NCBI RefSeq assembly: GCF_000632225.1
Contig: NZ_JFYV01000045.1
Location: 141,153-205,152, forward strand
DNA: 64,000 nucleotides
Direction: 5' to 3'
From: Sphingomonas sp. RIT328
GTDB taxonomy: Bacteria; Pseudomonadota; Alphaproteobacteria; Sphingomonadales; Sphingomonadaceae
The notes under the pieces are model-generated. The model was not told where the DNA came from and did no database searches. It saw only the letters and a program-made list of their open reading frames with translations. A program made the position numbers and the translations under genes. This document shows, in pieces, positions 20,311-29,121 of the stretch. Positions within the stretch are counted from its first letter, which is position 1, and each line of letters starts with the position of its first letter.

Positions 20311-20617
20311 TCCGCACCGCTCCTGTCCGTTTGCCCCGGCCTCCAAGCCGATGGGACGTAATCTCGGCCAAGTCCGCCGCTGTCGCCTCGACGACCTCAA
20401 CGTCTCGCGAAATGGGTTCTGTTCCACCACTGCAGGTTTTTCAAGGTAATAAATTCGCCTTATGATAATTTAAGGCGAATTTCTTTTGCAGTGCGCCGAG
20501 CGCTGCCTTGGTGCCTGCTGCTAGGCCTTCCCGCCTGCCGCCCATCGTTCTATCCCCTGCGACCAGGACGGGCGACCCGGAGCTTATCGTTCGGACCGAG
20601 ATTAACGCGGAGATGAC
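20311..20617. promoter_or_regulatory. divergent promoter region between receptor and Lrp-type regulator
   Basis: This AT-richer 307-base region separates the minus-strand receptor start from the plus-strand regulator start. It holds a perfect 12-bp inverted repeat (20451-20482) and a second 7-bp inverted pair (CACTGCA at 20428-20434, TGCAGTG at 20487-20493). This layout suits a regulator that controls both directions. Confidence 0.6.
20451..20482. promoter_or_regulatory. probable operator: 12-bp perfect inverted repeat
   Basis: AAATTCGCCTTA (20451-20462) and its exact reverse complement TAAGGCGAATTT (20471-20482) are separated by 8 bases. It lies about 140 bases upstream of both divergent starts. 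A twofold site of this size fits an Lrp/AsnC dimer or tetramer; no T-tract follows, so a terminator is less likely. Confidence 0.6.
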
Positions 20618-21097
20618 GTGCACGAATTCGATCTCATCGACGTCAGGATCCTGTCGATCATCCAGACTGACGCGAACACCACCATCAAGGAGGTGGCCGA
20701 ACAGGTGGGCCTCTCCATGAACGCATGCTGGAAGAGGATGAAGGTCTTCGAGGAGAAGGGTGTGATTAAGGGACGCGTCACTCTGATCGACGCTCGATCC
20801 ATGGGTTTTAACCTCGTCGCCTTCGTGAATATCAAGGCGGCCGAACATTCGGAGGAGTGGAACGAGACTTTCAAGGAGGCCGTGCTAAGCATTCCTCAGG
20901 TCATCGAGTTCTACAGACTTTCCGGTAGCGTCGATTACATCATCAAGGTTCTACTCCCCAACATCGAAGGTTTCGAAACGTTCTACAAGCTTCTCACGAA
21001 GAAGGTCAGGATCTCCGAGGTTTCGACGTCCTTCGCCGTGAGCGAATTCCGCAACACCAGTGCCGTTCCGCTACCCCTTCCTCTGGAAAGCGGATGA
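20618..21097 (+). CDS. Lrp/AsnC family transcriptional regulator
   Basis: A 159-residue Lrp-type regulator. The N-terminal winged helix-turn-helix (DVRILSIIQTDANTTIKEVAEQVGLSMNACWKRM) is followed by the RAM ligand-binding domain (VIEFYRLSGSVDYIIKVLL). CWKRM replaces the usual C..R. recognition helix only slightly. Such regulators sense amino acids; some act on cysteine-catabolic genes. The start is GTG 20618, preceded by GGAG at a good distance; no in-frame ATG is better. It is divergent from the receptor and is the obvious controller of the peptide-processing set. Confidence 0.92.
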   Translation: MHEFDLIDVRILSIIQTDANTTIKEVAEQVGLSMNACWKRMKVFEEKGVIKGRVTLIDARSMGFNLVAFVNIKAAEHSEEWNETFKEAVLSIPQVIEFYRLSGSVDYIIKVLLPNIEGFETFYKLLTKKVRISEVSTSFAVSEFRNTSAVPLPLPLESG

Positions 21098-21394
21098 TAT
21101 TCCTCGAGGATAGAGGGTTCGAGCCCATGGAACCTCCGAATGGAGCTTCGTAGGCAGCTTCTCCGGTGACGGCACACCTAAGATGCGCCAGCATTCTGGC
21201 TGCATCGCCTGATCGTCAGGGACTTCGAGGCGGCTGAGAGGCGATGATGACAGACCTGAGCCTCCGTCGGAGCAGTAACGGGTCACCGAGAGACAATCCA
21301 TCGCCGTGCTTCCGCCCTTTCCCGACGCGACGGCCCCTCTTGATAGCGGCGGACGCCGGCGCAGTGCGCAGTGCGCAGCAAGGGATAGAGGAGT

Positions 21395-22447
21395 TCAGCC
21401 CTCGTCGGGGCGACGGGCGGGCGAGAGGCGCGCTCTGAGGAACCGCGACATCAAGATGTTGGCCTCGTCGGTTTCCGGTATCGCCATGTAGGCCCAGAAG
21501 GCGTGCGGCAGGCCGTCGAAGATCACGAGCCTCGCGTCGACGCCTCGCTCCAGGAGCTTGCGGGCGAAGATTGAGGTGGGGCTTAGCAGGATGTCACGCG
21601 TGCTCGTCACCAGCAGGGTCGGCGGAAAACGTGACACGTCGCCCTTGAGAGGCGACAGGATCGGATCGTCCACCGAAGTCGTGCCTACATAGGAGGCGAC
21701 GCTCTCCCTCATCGTCTTCGCGCCACCCGGAAGCGGCATCCACGATTCGGAATCACCACTCGTGCTCAGGTCGGCGCTGCCGGAGAAGTAGCCGAGGGCG
21801 GCTGGCATCGGCCGCTTCATCATGCCGAGACGACTTAGAAGCTGCCCGCTGAGCGCCGCGCCCGCCGACGTGCCATAGACCGCGATGCCTGACGCGCCAT
21901 GCGTCCTCTCCAAGTTCTGGTAGACCGCAAGCGCGTCGTCGAGAGCCGCCGGATAGGGATGCTCCGGCGCGAGCCGGTACAACACGGCGACGACCGGGAT
22001 GCCGGTCATCGCGGCGATCGGTATGGTTTCGGTCAAGGATCCGGAATCGGCCTGGAAGCCGCCGCCATGCAGGTTGAGCAGTACGGGACCGTCACCGAGC
22101 GTCTTGACGCCTTTTGGAAGCAGGATGCGCACGGCCACCCCGGCGATCGAGGAATTCTCGACGCGGACTTGGTGGCGCTTGGCGAGCTCGGCGCCCATGC
22201 CCGCCTGAAGATCGGCGACGAACCGTCGCTGCGCCTCCAGGGGCGGCGTGGGATCGGGTGACGGAGCCGCGGCCATCGCCGCCGCCATCGCACGTCCTTC
22301 CGGACTGAGCGTGTTCGGAAGATCCCAGTTGGCGAGGTTCCTGCCGGCGGGGCGTCCGGTATCCGCGGTCGCCGCTCCCCTTGCCGCCGCCGCGACCATG
22401 GCTGCCATCATGGCCCTGTGCATCAGATAGCGGATCCTGGACGGCAT
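21395..22447 (-). CDS. alpha/beta hydrolase (HSL family), exported
   Basis: A 350-residue hormone-sensitive-lipase-type esterase. NLHGGGF is the oxyanion-hole motif, YGTSAG the nucleophile elbow, STRDILL carries the acid and LPHAFW the histidine. The N-terminus (MHRAMMAAMVAAAARGAA) looks like a signal peptide, unlike the other two HSL enzymes of the locus. GGAG lies 8 bases before ATG 22447, and only 4 bases separate it from the MFS stop. It likely removes acyl groups in the periplasm (inference). Confidence 0.9.
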   Translation of the reverse strand: MPSRIRYLMHRAMMAAMVAAAARGAATADTGRPAGRNLANWDLPNTLSPEGRAMAAAMAAAPSPDPTPPLEAQRRFVADLQAGMGAELAKRHQVRVENSSIAGVAVRILLPKGVKTLGDGPVLLNLHGGGFQADSGSLTETIPIAAMTGIPVVAVLYRLAPEHPYPAALDDALAVYQNLERTHGASGIAVYGTSAGAALSGQLLSRLGMMKRPMPAALGYFSGSADLSTSGDSESWMPLPGGAKTMRESVASYVGTTSVDDPILSPLKGDVSRFPPTLLVTSTRDILLSPTSIFARKLLERGVDARLVIFDGLPHAFWAYMAIPETDEANILMSRFLRARLSPARRPDEG

Positions 22448-22451
22448 AGCT

Positions 22452-23696
22452 TCAACTCCGTTCCTGCATGAAGGGCGGTTCGTCCGGCGCCGGTACGTCG
22501 CGGCTCCCAAGACGCCATCCAGGCCAGGCGAGCAAGACGGCGATCGCCGCGAGCGCGGCCATGCTGAGATAGGCGGTGGACACGCCGCGCTGCCACAGGA
22601 CACCCGCGCCGGCGGTCGTGGCGGCCAGCGCCAGACCCAGCAGAACCGCATTCAGACCCTGCGCCGCCGCGCTAGAGGCGAGCGGCACGCGGCTGGCGAT
22701 GACCAGCATCGTGCCCAGTATGGCTCCCGTCGCGGTCACCCCCTGCAGAAGCTGCACCACGAACAGGAGCGATGCCGAAGGGTCGCCGGCCATCACGAGC
22801 CACCGGACGATCGAAACGCAGCCGGCCAGCCAGATGAGCATGCCGGGGTCCCTGCGGCCCAGCAGCTTCGATCCGAACCAGAAGGCGACGATCTCGGCGC
22901 TGACCGCAATCGCCTGGAGCATGCCGATGACGCCCGTCGAGATGCCGCGCTCCGCCCATTGGATAGGACCGAAGCTGGTCAGCACGCCGTGGCTCGCCAT
23001 CACGAGCGAAGCCGCGACGACGAGCCGCATCAACGTAAGGTCGCCTACCACCTGCCGCCAGCTTCCCGCAGCGAGCCCGGCCTCATCCGCCGCGGTCCGG
23101 TCGGACGGAAGCGCCAGGGTCACCAGAGCGGGCAGGATGAGCAGTGCGGCGACGAGCCATGGTAGCGCCGCGATCCCGGTCAGACCGAACGCCCAGCCTG
23201 CTCCGGCGCTCGACGCCACCGCCCCGATCGAACCCCAGACGCGAAGCCTGCCGAAGTCCAGTCCGTCACGCCGCACGGCCATGACCGCATAGGCGTCGGT
23301 CAGCACCGGTATCTGATCCCAAGTGGTCGAGAAGGCGACGACGATCAGGACGCGGCCGAGGTGATCCGGCTGGCGGAGCAGCAGCGTTATCAGCGCGGCG
23401 GAGCCGAGCGCGGTGAACGCGATGGCGCTGCGTACCCGACCTGTTCGGCCCGCCCAGGCAGAGAACGGCGCCACCGTCACCAGCCGCAGCATGAGGGGGA
23501 TCGCCATCAGTATGCCGATCTCACCCGCGGTTGCGCCCGTGGCGGAAAGCCACAGCGGCAGGAAGCCGAAGAAGCCGAAGTGAAGGTAGACCGCGAGATA
23601 GAGGCCGGAGATCCTCGTGGATAGACCAGGTCGCGGCAGAAGGCCGCTAGCCGCCCCTGGCGGCAGGATGTCGGACGGGGAGGACGAGGGGGTCAT
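22452..23696 (-). CDS. MFS transporter (LacY/HcaT-like)
   Basis: A 414-residue, 12-helix major facilitator. It opens with LYLAVYLHFGFFGFLPLWL and the helix 2-3 loop is AGRTGRVRSA, similar to the MFS_1-like/LacY-type permeases that import sugars, nucleosides or aromatic acids with protons. Its ATG overlaps the stop of the CoA-transferase gene as ATGA (23693-23696). With the cytoplasmic trehalase two genes upstream, a disaccharide or acylated disaccharide is the likely cargo (inference). Confidence 0.88.
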   Translation of the reverse strand: MTPSSSPSDILPPGAASGLLPRPGLSTRISGLYLAVYLHFGFFGFLPLWLSATGATAGEIGILMAIPLMLRLVTVAPFSAWAGRTGRVRSAIAFTALGSAALITLLLRQPDHLGRVLIVVAFSTTWDQIPVLTDAYAVMAVRRDGLDFGRLRVWGSIGAVASSAGAGWAFGLTGIAALPWLVAALLILPALVTLALPSDRTAADEAGLAAGSWRQVVGDLTLMRLVVAASLVMASHGVLTSFGPIQWAERGISTGVIGMLQAIAVSAEIVAFWFGSKLLGRRDPGMLIWLAGCVSIVRWLVMAGDPSASLLFVVQLLQGVTATGAILGTMLVIASRVPLASSAAAQGLNAVLLGLALAATTAGAGVLWQRGVSTAYLSMAALAAIAVLLAWPGWRLGSRDVPAPDEPPFMQERS

Positions 23697-25015
23697 GAGC
23701 CGCTCCTGCGGGCATCGGAGGCGGCGGTCAGCTCGTCCCTGAACTTCGGATGGGCGATCGCGATCAGCGCCCTTCGCCGCTCGACCAGCGATTTGCCTCG
23801 CAAGTCGGCAACTCCGAACTCCGTCACGACGATGTGGACGTCGTTGCGCGGCGTCGTCACGGGGCCCGAGAGACGCGGCACGATTCGGGAGAGCGTACCG
23901 CCCGCCGCTGTCGAGTGGCAGGCTATTATGGATCTGCCTCCCTCGGAGGCTCCGGCGCCGCGGACGAAATCCAGCTGCCCGCCCGCCGCGCTGAACTGAC
24001 GGCCGTTCATCCCCTCCGAGTTGCAAGCGCCGTGGAGATCGACCTCGAGCGTGGCGTTGATGGACGTCATCTTCGGGTTGCGGGCGATCACGGCGAAATC
24101 GTTGACGTAGTCGACGGGATGGGCTTCGGCATCCGGATTGCCGTCGAGGAACCGATAGAACCCGCCGTCCCCCATGGCGAAGGTGAAGACTGTCCTGCCC
24201 GGACGTTCCCGCTTGCGACTGTTGTCGACGACGCCGGCCTGCATCAGCGACGCGAGGCCGGGCGTCATGAGTTCCGAATGAACGCCCAGGTGGCGATGCC
24301 CATGCAACGCCGCGCAGACCGCTTCCGGCACCGCGCCGATCCCCATCTGAAGGCAGGCGCCGTCGTCGATCAGACCGGCGACGAGCGCGGCGATCGCCTC
24401 GTCCTCCGGGCGGCGCGGCGTCGAGGGCATCTCCGGCAGAGGCTGGTCGTGTTCGACGATGGCCGTCACCGCGGAGAGCGGGATCGTACCGTGGCGACCC
24501 GTGCGCGGCATGTGGCGATTGACCTCGACGATCACGCGGGCGCATGATCCCGCCACCCCGTGCGCGTAGTCGACGTTGGTGCCGAGGCTGAAGTCGCCAT
24601 TCTCGTCGGGTGGCGCGACCTGCGTGATCAGGGTGTCGACGCCCACCTCGTCGCGAAGCATGCGTGGCACGCGGCTGAACGCCACCGGGATCAGATCGAC
24701 GTCCGGATCGCCCTTCTCCGCCGCGTCCCGGTCGATGGCGCGCTCCACCGCGCTGTGGAACAGGCTCATCGGCCGCAGCCGATGACGCAGTTCGCGCCGC
24801 AGCACCGTGCGACCCGCGAGCGACGTGGACAACAGATAGTAGAGGCTCGCTCCGTCGATGCCCCCCGCTTCCGCTCGCGCCGCGAGGGCATGGAGGATCG
24901 CGGGCGGCTGCGCGACGCCGAGAGCCATGCAGATGCGGGCGCCGTCGGGGATCGACGCGACCGCCCGATCCGCAGACATCAGCCGCTTCCTGTATGCGGC
25001 GGTGGCCCGGATCAC
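23693..25015 (-). CDS. acetyl-CoA hydrolase/transferase family protein
   Basis: A 440-residue class I CoA-transferase-like enzyme. It begins with AYRKRLMSADRAVASIPDG, matching the conserved start of 4-hydroxybutyrate CoA-transferases. The catalytic Glu is in GVHSELMTPG, and GIGAVPEAVCAAL and VTEFGVADLRGKS are typical of the C-terminal half. It moves CoA between short-chain acids or hydrolyses acyl-CoA. GTG 25015 overlaps the trehalase stop as GTGA; ATG 24979 is an alternative but would cut conserved residues. In this operon it could activate acids released by the esterases. Confidence 0.88.
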   Translation of the reverse strand: MIRATAAYRKRLMSADRAVASIPDGARICMALGVAQPPAILHALAARAEAGGIDGASLYYLLSTSLAGRTVLRRELRHRLRPMSLFHSAVERAIDRDAAEKGDPDVDLIPVAFSRVPRMLRDEVGVDTLITQVAPPDENGDFSLGTNVDYAHGVAGSCARVIVEVNRHMPRTGRHGTIPLSAVTAIVEHDQPLPEMPSTPRRPEDEAIAALVAGLIDDGACLQMGIGAVPEAVCAALHGHRHLGVHSELMTPGLASLMQAGVVDNSRKRERPGRTVFTFAMGDGGFYRFLDGNPDAEAHPVDYVNDFAVIARNPKMTSINATLEVDLHGACNSEGMNGRQFSAAGGQLDFVRGAGASEGGRSIIACHSTAAGGTLSRIVPRLSGPVTTPRNDVHIVVTEFGVADLRGKSLVERRRALIAIAHPKFRDELTAASDARRSGS

Positions 25016-26643
25016 CGGCCAGCCTCCGCTAGGACGGCAGCGTCGGGCGAGCGTGCGGCGCCAAGCCCCAGCAGATCGATGAAGGTGGCGGTGACGCCGT
25101 TGGTCCAGCCGAAGCCGATCTGGGGGACGTATTCGCCACCGCCTCCGCCCGTGCGACACTCCACGTCGTACTTCTCGTGGATCCAGCCGCTGCGCCTGAA
25201 TTCGGCATCCACCGTGCCGACCCAGCGGGTCGCGATCGTGTCCGCGAGACGACGGTGGCCGTAGCGGCGCAGACCGGCGAACGCGATCCACTGCAACGGC
25301 GCCCAGCCGTTCGGCCAATCCCACTGCTCGCCGGTCTCCACGAGGGTGGTGCGCAGGCCGCCCTCGGCGAGAAGCCCCTCGGCCGTCGCGCGCGCGACCT
25401 GCGCCGCCTGCGTCCGGCTGGCGAGACCCGTGAACAGCGGCATGAGCGTGGCGGCCGTGAGCGGCGCACGCCGTTCGACGGCGTCGAGGTCGAAGTCGCA
25501 GAAGTGACCGTCGTCGTGCCAGAGCCAGCGATGCACCGCCGTCCGGCGACGCCGCGCCGCGCCGCCGAAGTGGGCCGCGATCCCGTCCTCGCACAGCGCC
25601 TCGGCGAGCTCCGCGATCGTCCGTTCCATGCCGTAGAGGCAGGCGTTGAGATCGACCGGTACGATCCGGGGCGTGCGGATGCTCTCCAGGCCGCGCCCCG
25701 CGGCGAACCAGCGCGACGAGAAGTCCCAACCGCTCTCCGCGCCCGCACGCAGCCCCCGGAACACGTCGGCATGATCCCTCCCGGATCGGGCGGCGGCGCT
25801 CACGTCCTCCAGATAGGACTCGTCGCGGGGCGTGGCACGATCGTCCCAGTAGCGGTTCAGGATCGCGCCATCCGGCATCCGGACGATCCGCTTCACGCCT
25901 TCGGCCGCCCCGGGATCGGCCGCTCCGTCCATCCAGAACGCATGCTCGATCAGGAGTGCGTCCAGCCGACGGCGCAACGCTCCGGGCCGCGCGTCCGGCA
26001 CGAGCTTCAGCATCGCGTAGTAGAGCGGCGGCTGCGAGCGGCTGAGATAGTAGCTGCGCGTCCCGTTCGGGATGCGACCATAGGTCGTCAGGAGTTCCCC
26101 GAACGCCTCGACCGTCTCGGCTGCGATCCGTTCGAACCCGTCGCGTATCAGACCGAGGATAGTGAAGTAGCTGTCCCAGTAGTAGAGTTCGGCGAACCGA
26201 CCGCCGGGAACCGGGTGGACCCCCGTCACGGGAAGCAGCGATCCGCCGGCGGCCTGAGCTCCGCCGTCATGGCATAGATCGGGCCAGACGGACCGTAGGT
26301 AGCCACGCAGATCCCTCTCGCCATGGGCGGCGTGCACCCGTGCCGCCGCCGGGAGGCGGAAGTTCTCCGCGACGAAGCGGCGCAGCGGCGCCTCGCCCGG
26401 GGGAAGCTCCGAGAACGCCTCCCGTATCTCGTGCGGCGCGCGAAGCGGCACGGCGTCTACGAACGTCTTGCCGTCTTCGAATATCCGGGCGAGCTGGACC
26501 TCGACGAGTAGCGGACCGTAGAGCTCCGCCGGCGACGCGACGTCCGGCGAGGCTCCGCGTCGCCGGCTTCCCGAAACGGAGCGGAGCGCCGGTCCGGACG
26601 CGTCTCGCACGAGGGGGGGCTCATTCGCGAGAAGGGTGGACAT
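25012..26643 (-). CDS. trehalase, GH37
   Basis: A 543-residue trehalase. Both family signatures are present: PGGRFAELYYWDSYF (residues 146-160) and EQWDWPNGWAP near residue 440. ESGWDFSSRW carries the region of the catalytic Asp and HEKYDV that of the catalytic Glu. It hydrolyses alpha,alpha-trehalose to two glucose. The N-terminus has no signal peptide, so unlike periplasmic TreA it should work in the cytoplasm. It starts 7 bases after the receptor stop and overlaps the CoA-transferase start. Confidence 0.94.
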   Translation of the reverse strand: MSTLLANEPPLVRDASGPALRSVSGSRRRGASPDVASPAELYGPLLVEVQLARIFEDGKTFVDAVPLRAPHEIREAFSELPPGEAPLRRFVAENFRLPAAARVHAAHGERDLRGYLRSVWPDLCHDGGAQAAGGSLLPVTGVHPVPGGRFAELYYWDSYFTILGLIRDGFERIAAETVEAFGELLTTYGRIPNGTRSYYLSRSQPPLYYAMLKLVPDARPGALRRRLDALLIEHAFWMDGAADPGAAEGVKRIVRMPDGAILNRYWDDRATPRDESYLEDVSAAARSGRDHADVFRGLRAGAESGWDFSSRWFAAGRGLESIRTPRIVPVDLNACLYGMERTIAELAEALCEDGIAAHFGGAARRRRTAVHRWLWHDDGHFCDFDLDAVERRAPLTAATLMPLFTGLASRTQAAQVARATAEGLLAEGGLRTTLVETGEQWDWPNGWAPLQWIAFAGLRRYGHRRLADTIATRWVGTVDAEFRRSGWIHEKYDVECRTGGGGGEYVPQIGFGWTNGVTATFIDLLGLGAARSPDAAVLAEAGR

Positions 26644-26650
26644 CGCCGAC

Positions 26651-28969
26651 CTACCAGTGGAAGCGCAGCTGTGCGCCGTAGGTCCGCGGCTCGCCGTAGG
26701 TGTAGGTCACCGTTCCGCCACCGACGTTGTACAGATCCTGCAGTCCCGTCGCGAACGTGTTGTTCGTCGCGTTCGCCATGAACAGCGTGAAGTCCAGATT
26801 GCTGCCGGCGATGCCCTGCAGCCCCGCGCGTGCGGACAGGGTGTCGTAAGCCGGCAGATAGGCGACGCGAGCCAGATTGTTCTGCGCGGTCGAGAAGCGG
26901 CTCTGATAGGCCCAGTTCGCCGAAAGGGCGATCGTGCCGGCGCCACCGAGGTCCGTCCGGTAGGCGGCGCCCAGCGTGACCTTGTCCTTGGGCGTGTACG
27001 GGAACGCCGCCCCCGCCAGGATCGCGCCGGCCGTGGCGTCGCTGACCTCCGTGTATCTCGCGTCCGTGTGGGAATAGCTGCCGTTGAGGGCCAGGCCCCG
27101 TAACGGCTCGATGCCCGCAGTGACTTCGACGCCCTGGATCCGACCGCGCGCGGCGGTGCGCGTCACGTTGAGGATGGTGCCCCCGATCGCCTCCTGAGTC
27201 GTGCGCTGGATGTCCGTGTAGATGCCGCGATAGGCGGCGACGTTGAAGCGCGTCGGCACGCCGGCGATGCGCAGCTGGCTCTTCACGCCGATCTCGACGT
27301 CCTCCAGCTTCTCGGGTGGGAATGTTCGAAAGGGCGAACCGACGGGAACCGGACCGTTGACCCCGCCCGCCTTGAAGGCGTCGCGTGCCGTCACGTAGGC
27401 GTGGACGCCATCGGCGAAGGCGTAGTCGAGCGAGGCGTTGTAGCTCGTGTAGTCGAACTTGCCCGTACCGCTCGTCGCGGGAAGCACGAAGATCTGCGTG
27501 AAGGTCGACGTCTCGTCCCACGTGTGCCGCAGCCCACCGGTAAGGCTGAGGCCGGGCAGCAGGCCCGCCTTGCCGAGGTCGACGGTCGCCTGCCCGAAGA
27601 CCGCGTGGCTGCGCGAACGATTGTCGACGATCGCGCGCACCGGACCGACGGCGGCCGTCAGCGGATACTGGATGACGTATAGCCCCTGGTCGCGACGCAG
27701 GCCCGACCGATCGTAGTAGCCGCCGACGCTGAAGTTGACCGCGTCGCGCCATAGGCGGCCTTGGAGCTGCAGCTCCTCGGTGAAGTATGTCGGCGCCTGC
27801 GTCGGCGCACCGACCGCGCTGGTCTGGCCGCTGATGGACAGCGGCGTCGCATCGTAGTCGTAGGCGTACCGATAGGTGAGCTCGGAATAGCTGGCGACGT
27901 TCTTCAGCGTCAGCGCGTCGTTCAGCGCCACCGTCGCGTGGTTGATCACCTGCCAGTAGTCGGTCCGCGCGAACTCGTCGATGTCGTACGCGACGCGACG
28001 CGGACCCAGCGCCTGCTGTTCCGCCAGCGCGCCGCCGAAACCGGGAAGAAGCAGCGCGGCGGGCGCCGCCGGCGCGCCGAGCGACGGATCGAGCTGCTGC
28101 AGCACAGTGCCCGGACCGTTGTTGTCGGAATGATGGTAGCGCGCGACGGTGTAGAGCTCGACTCCTTCGATCGGCCGCAAGGTCAGGCTGGCGCGGATGC
28201 TCTGATAGCTGAGGTTGTCGTAGTCCTTGCCACGGAAGTACGGGCCGACGTCCTTCGTGTAGCCGTCGCGGCGTCCGACCTCGCCGGCCACGCGGAGCAG
28301 GACCTTGTCGGCGACGATCGGCAGGTTGGCGGCGAATTCCGCGCGGACGTCGCGCAGGTTGCCGTATTCGAGCTGGACGTATCCCTCCTGCCGGTTCGTC
28401 GGCCGCGCCGGCTCGAACAGGATGTTGCCGCCGGTCGCGTTCTTTCCGAACAGCGTTCCCTGCGGCCCCGCGAGGACCTGCACGTTGGCGAGATCGTAGA
28501 AGGTGCCGACGCGCCCGTCGATGCCGACGAGGGCCGGAACCTCGGCGAAGTAGTTGATGACGCCCGGCACCGAGCCGAACGCCGGCCCCTGCCCCCGCAG
28601 CGCGAAGAACGCGAACTCGCCTGGGTAGCCGCCGGTGATGCTGATCAGGGACGGGGTGAAGTTGGCGAGCTCGGTACGGTTGACGATCCGCGCATCGGCC
28701 AGCTTCTCGGGCGTGAAGGCGGTGACGGAGAGCGGCACGTCCTGCAGCCGCTCCTGACGACGCCGCGCCGTCACGACGACGTCGCCCAGGCTGGTGGAGG
28801 ACGCGGCGTCGGCCTCCTCTGGAATCGCGTCGCCGGCTTCCGAAGCGGACGCCCTGCCGTCCGCCGGCGTGAGCGGAGGCAGCGGAGGCTGCGGCGACTG
28901 CTGCGCGATGGTAGGCGTCGCCAGCAGGACCGCCGCGACGCCCGCGGTGCAACGTAAAGCCGGTCTCAT
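26651..28969 (-). CDS. TonB-dependent receptor of the trehalase locus
   Basis: A 772-residue outer-membrane receptor. The signal peptide is RPALRCTAGVAAVLLATPTIAQQ, the TonB box/plug begins at GDVVVTARRRQERLQDVPLSVTAF, and the barrel ends in the aromatic-terminal LRFHW. It has no STN domain. The plug type (RRRQE.LQDVP) is the common sphingomonad catabolic-receptor class rather than a siderophore receptor. GGAGG stands 6 bases before ATG 28969, so ATG 28975, which touches it, is less likely. First gene of a five-gene operon; the LacI operator lies about 60 bases upstream. Confidence 0.92.
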   Translation of the reverse strand: MRPALRCTAGVAAVLLATPTIAQQSPQPPLPPLTPADGRASASEAGDAIPEEADAASSTSLGDVVVTARRRQERLQDVPLSVTAFTPEKLADARIVNRTELANFTPSLISITGGYPGEFAFFALRGQGPAFGSVPGVINYFAEVPALVGIDGRVGTFYDLANVQVLAGPQGTLFGKNATGGNILFEPARPTNRQEGYVQLEYGNLRDVRAEFAANLPIVADKVLLRVAGEVGRRDGYTKDVGPYFRGKDYDNLSYQSIRASLTLRPIEGVELYTVARYHHSDNNGPGTVLQQLDPSLGAPAAPAALLLPGFGGALAEQQALGPRRVAYDIDEFARTDYWQVINHATVALNDALTLKNVASYSELTYRYAYDYDATPLSISGQTSAVGAPTQAPTYFTEELQLQGRLWRDAVNFSVGGYYDRSGLRRDQGLYVIQYPLTAAVGPVRAIVDNRSRSHAVFGQATVDLGKAGLLPGLSLTGGLRHTWDETSTFTQIFVLPATSGTGKFDYTSYNASLDYAFADGVHAYVTARDAFKAGGVNGPVPVGSPFRTFPPEKLEDVEIGVKSQLRIAGVPTRFNVAAYRGIYTDIQRTTQEAIGGTILNVTRTAARGRIQGVEVTAGIEPLRGLALNGSYSHTDARYTEVSDATAGAILAGAAFPYTPKDKVTLGAAYRTDLGGAGTIALSANWAYQSRFSTAQNNLARVAYLPAYDTLSARAGLQGIAGSNLDFTLFMANATNNTFATGLQDLYNVGGGTVTYTYGEPRTYGAQLRFHW

Positions 28970-29013
28970 CTGCATCCTCCCCTGACCACCGCGTTCTCCG
29001 CGGCCTACTGATC

Positions 29014-29027
29014 CTGCAATCTTGCAG
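29014..29027. promoter_or_regulatory. CTGCAA-TC-TTGCAG palindrome
   Basis: A perfect 6-bp inverted repeat with a 2-base centre sits between the divergent receptor and esterase genes, two bases from the LacI-type operator. It could be a second regulator site or a promoter-overlapping element. Confidence 0.35.
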
Positions 29028-29029
29028 AA

Positions 29030-29043
29030 TGGTATCGATGTCA
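29030..29043 (-). promoter_or_regulatory. LacI-type operator (copy 1)
   Basis: The minus-strand sequence TGACATCGATACCA is a near-palindrome around CG, as LacI-family sites are. The identical 14-mer recurs at 31961-31974. This copy can control both the receptor operon (minus) and the esterase at 29122 (plus). Confidence 0.7.
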
Positions 29044-29121
29044 ATAAGCGTCGTATCAAGCTTCCTTTGGCTTTTGCTACGAGCCACGGACGTGATGTGA
29101 TCGATAGCAGAGGCAGGAAGC

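Noticed and set aside
20451..20482. Rho-independent terminator
   Set aside because: The hairpin is AT-rich at its base and lies between two divergent starts, where no transcript should end; an operator fits better.
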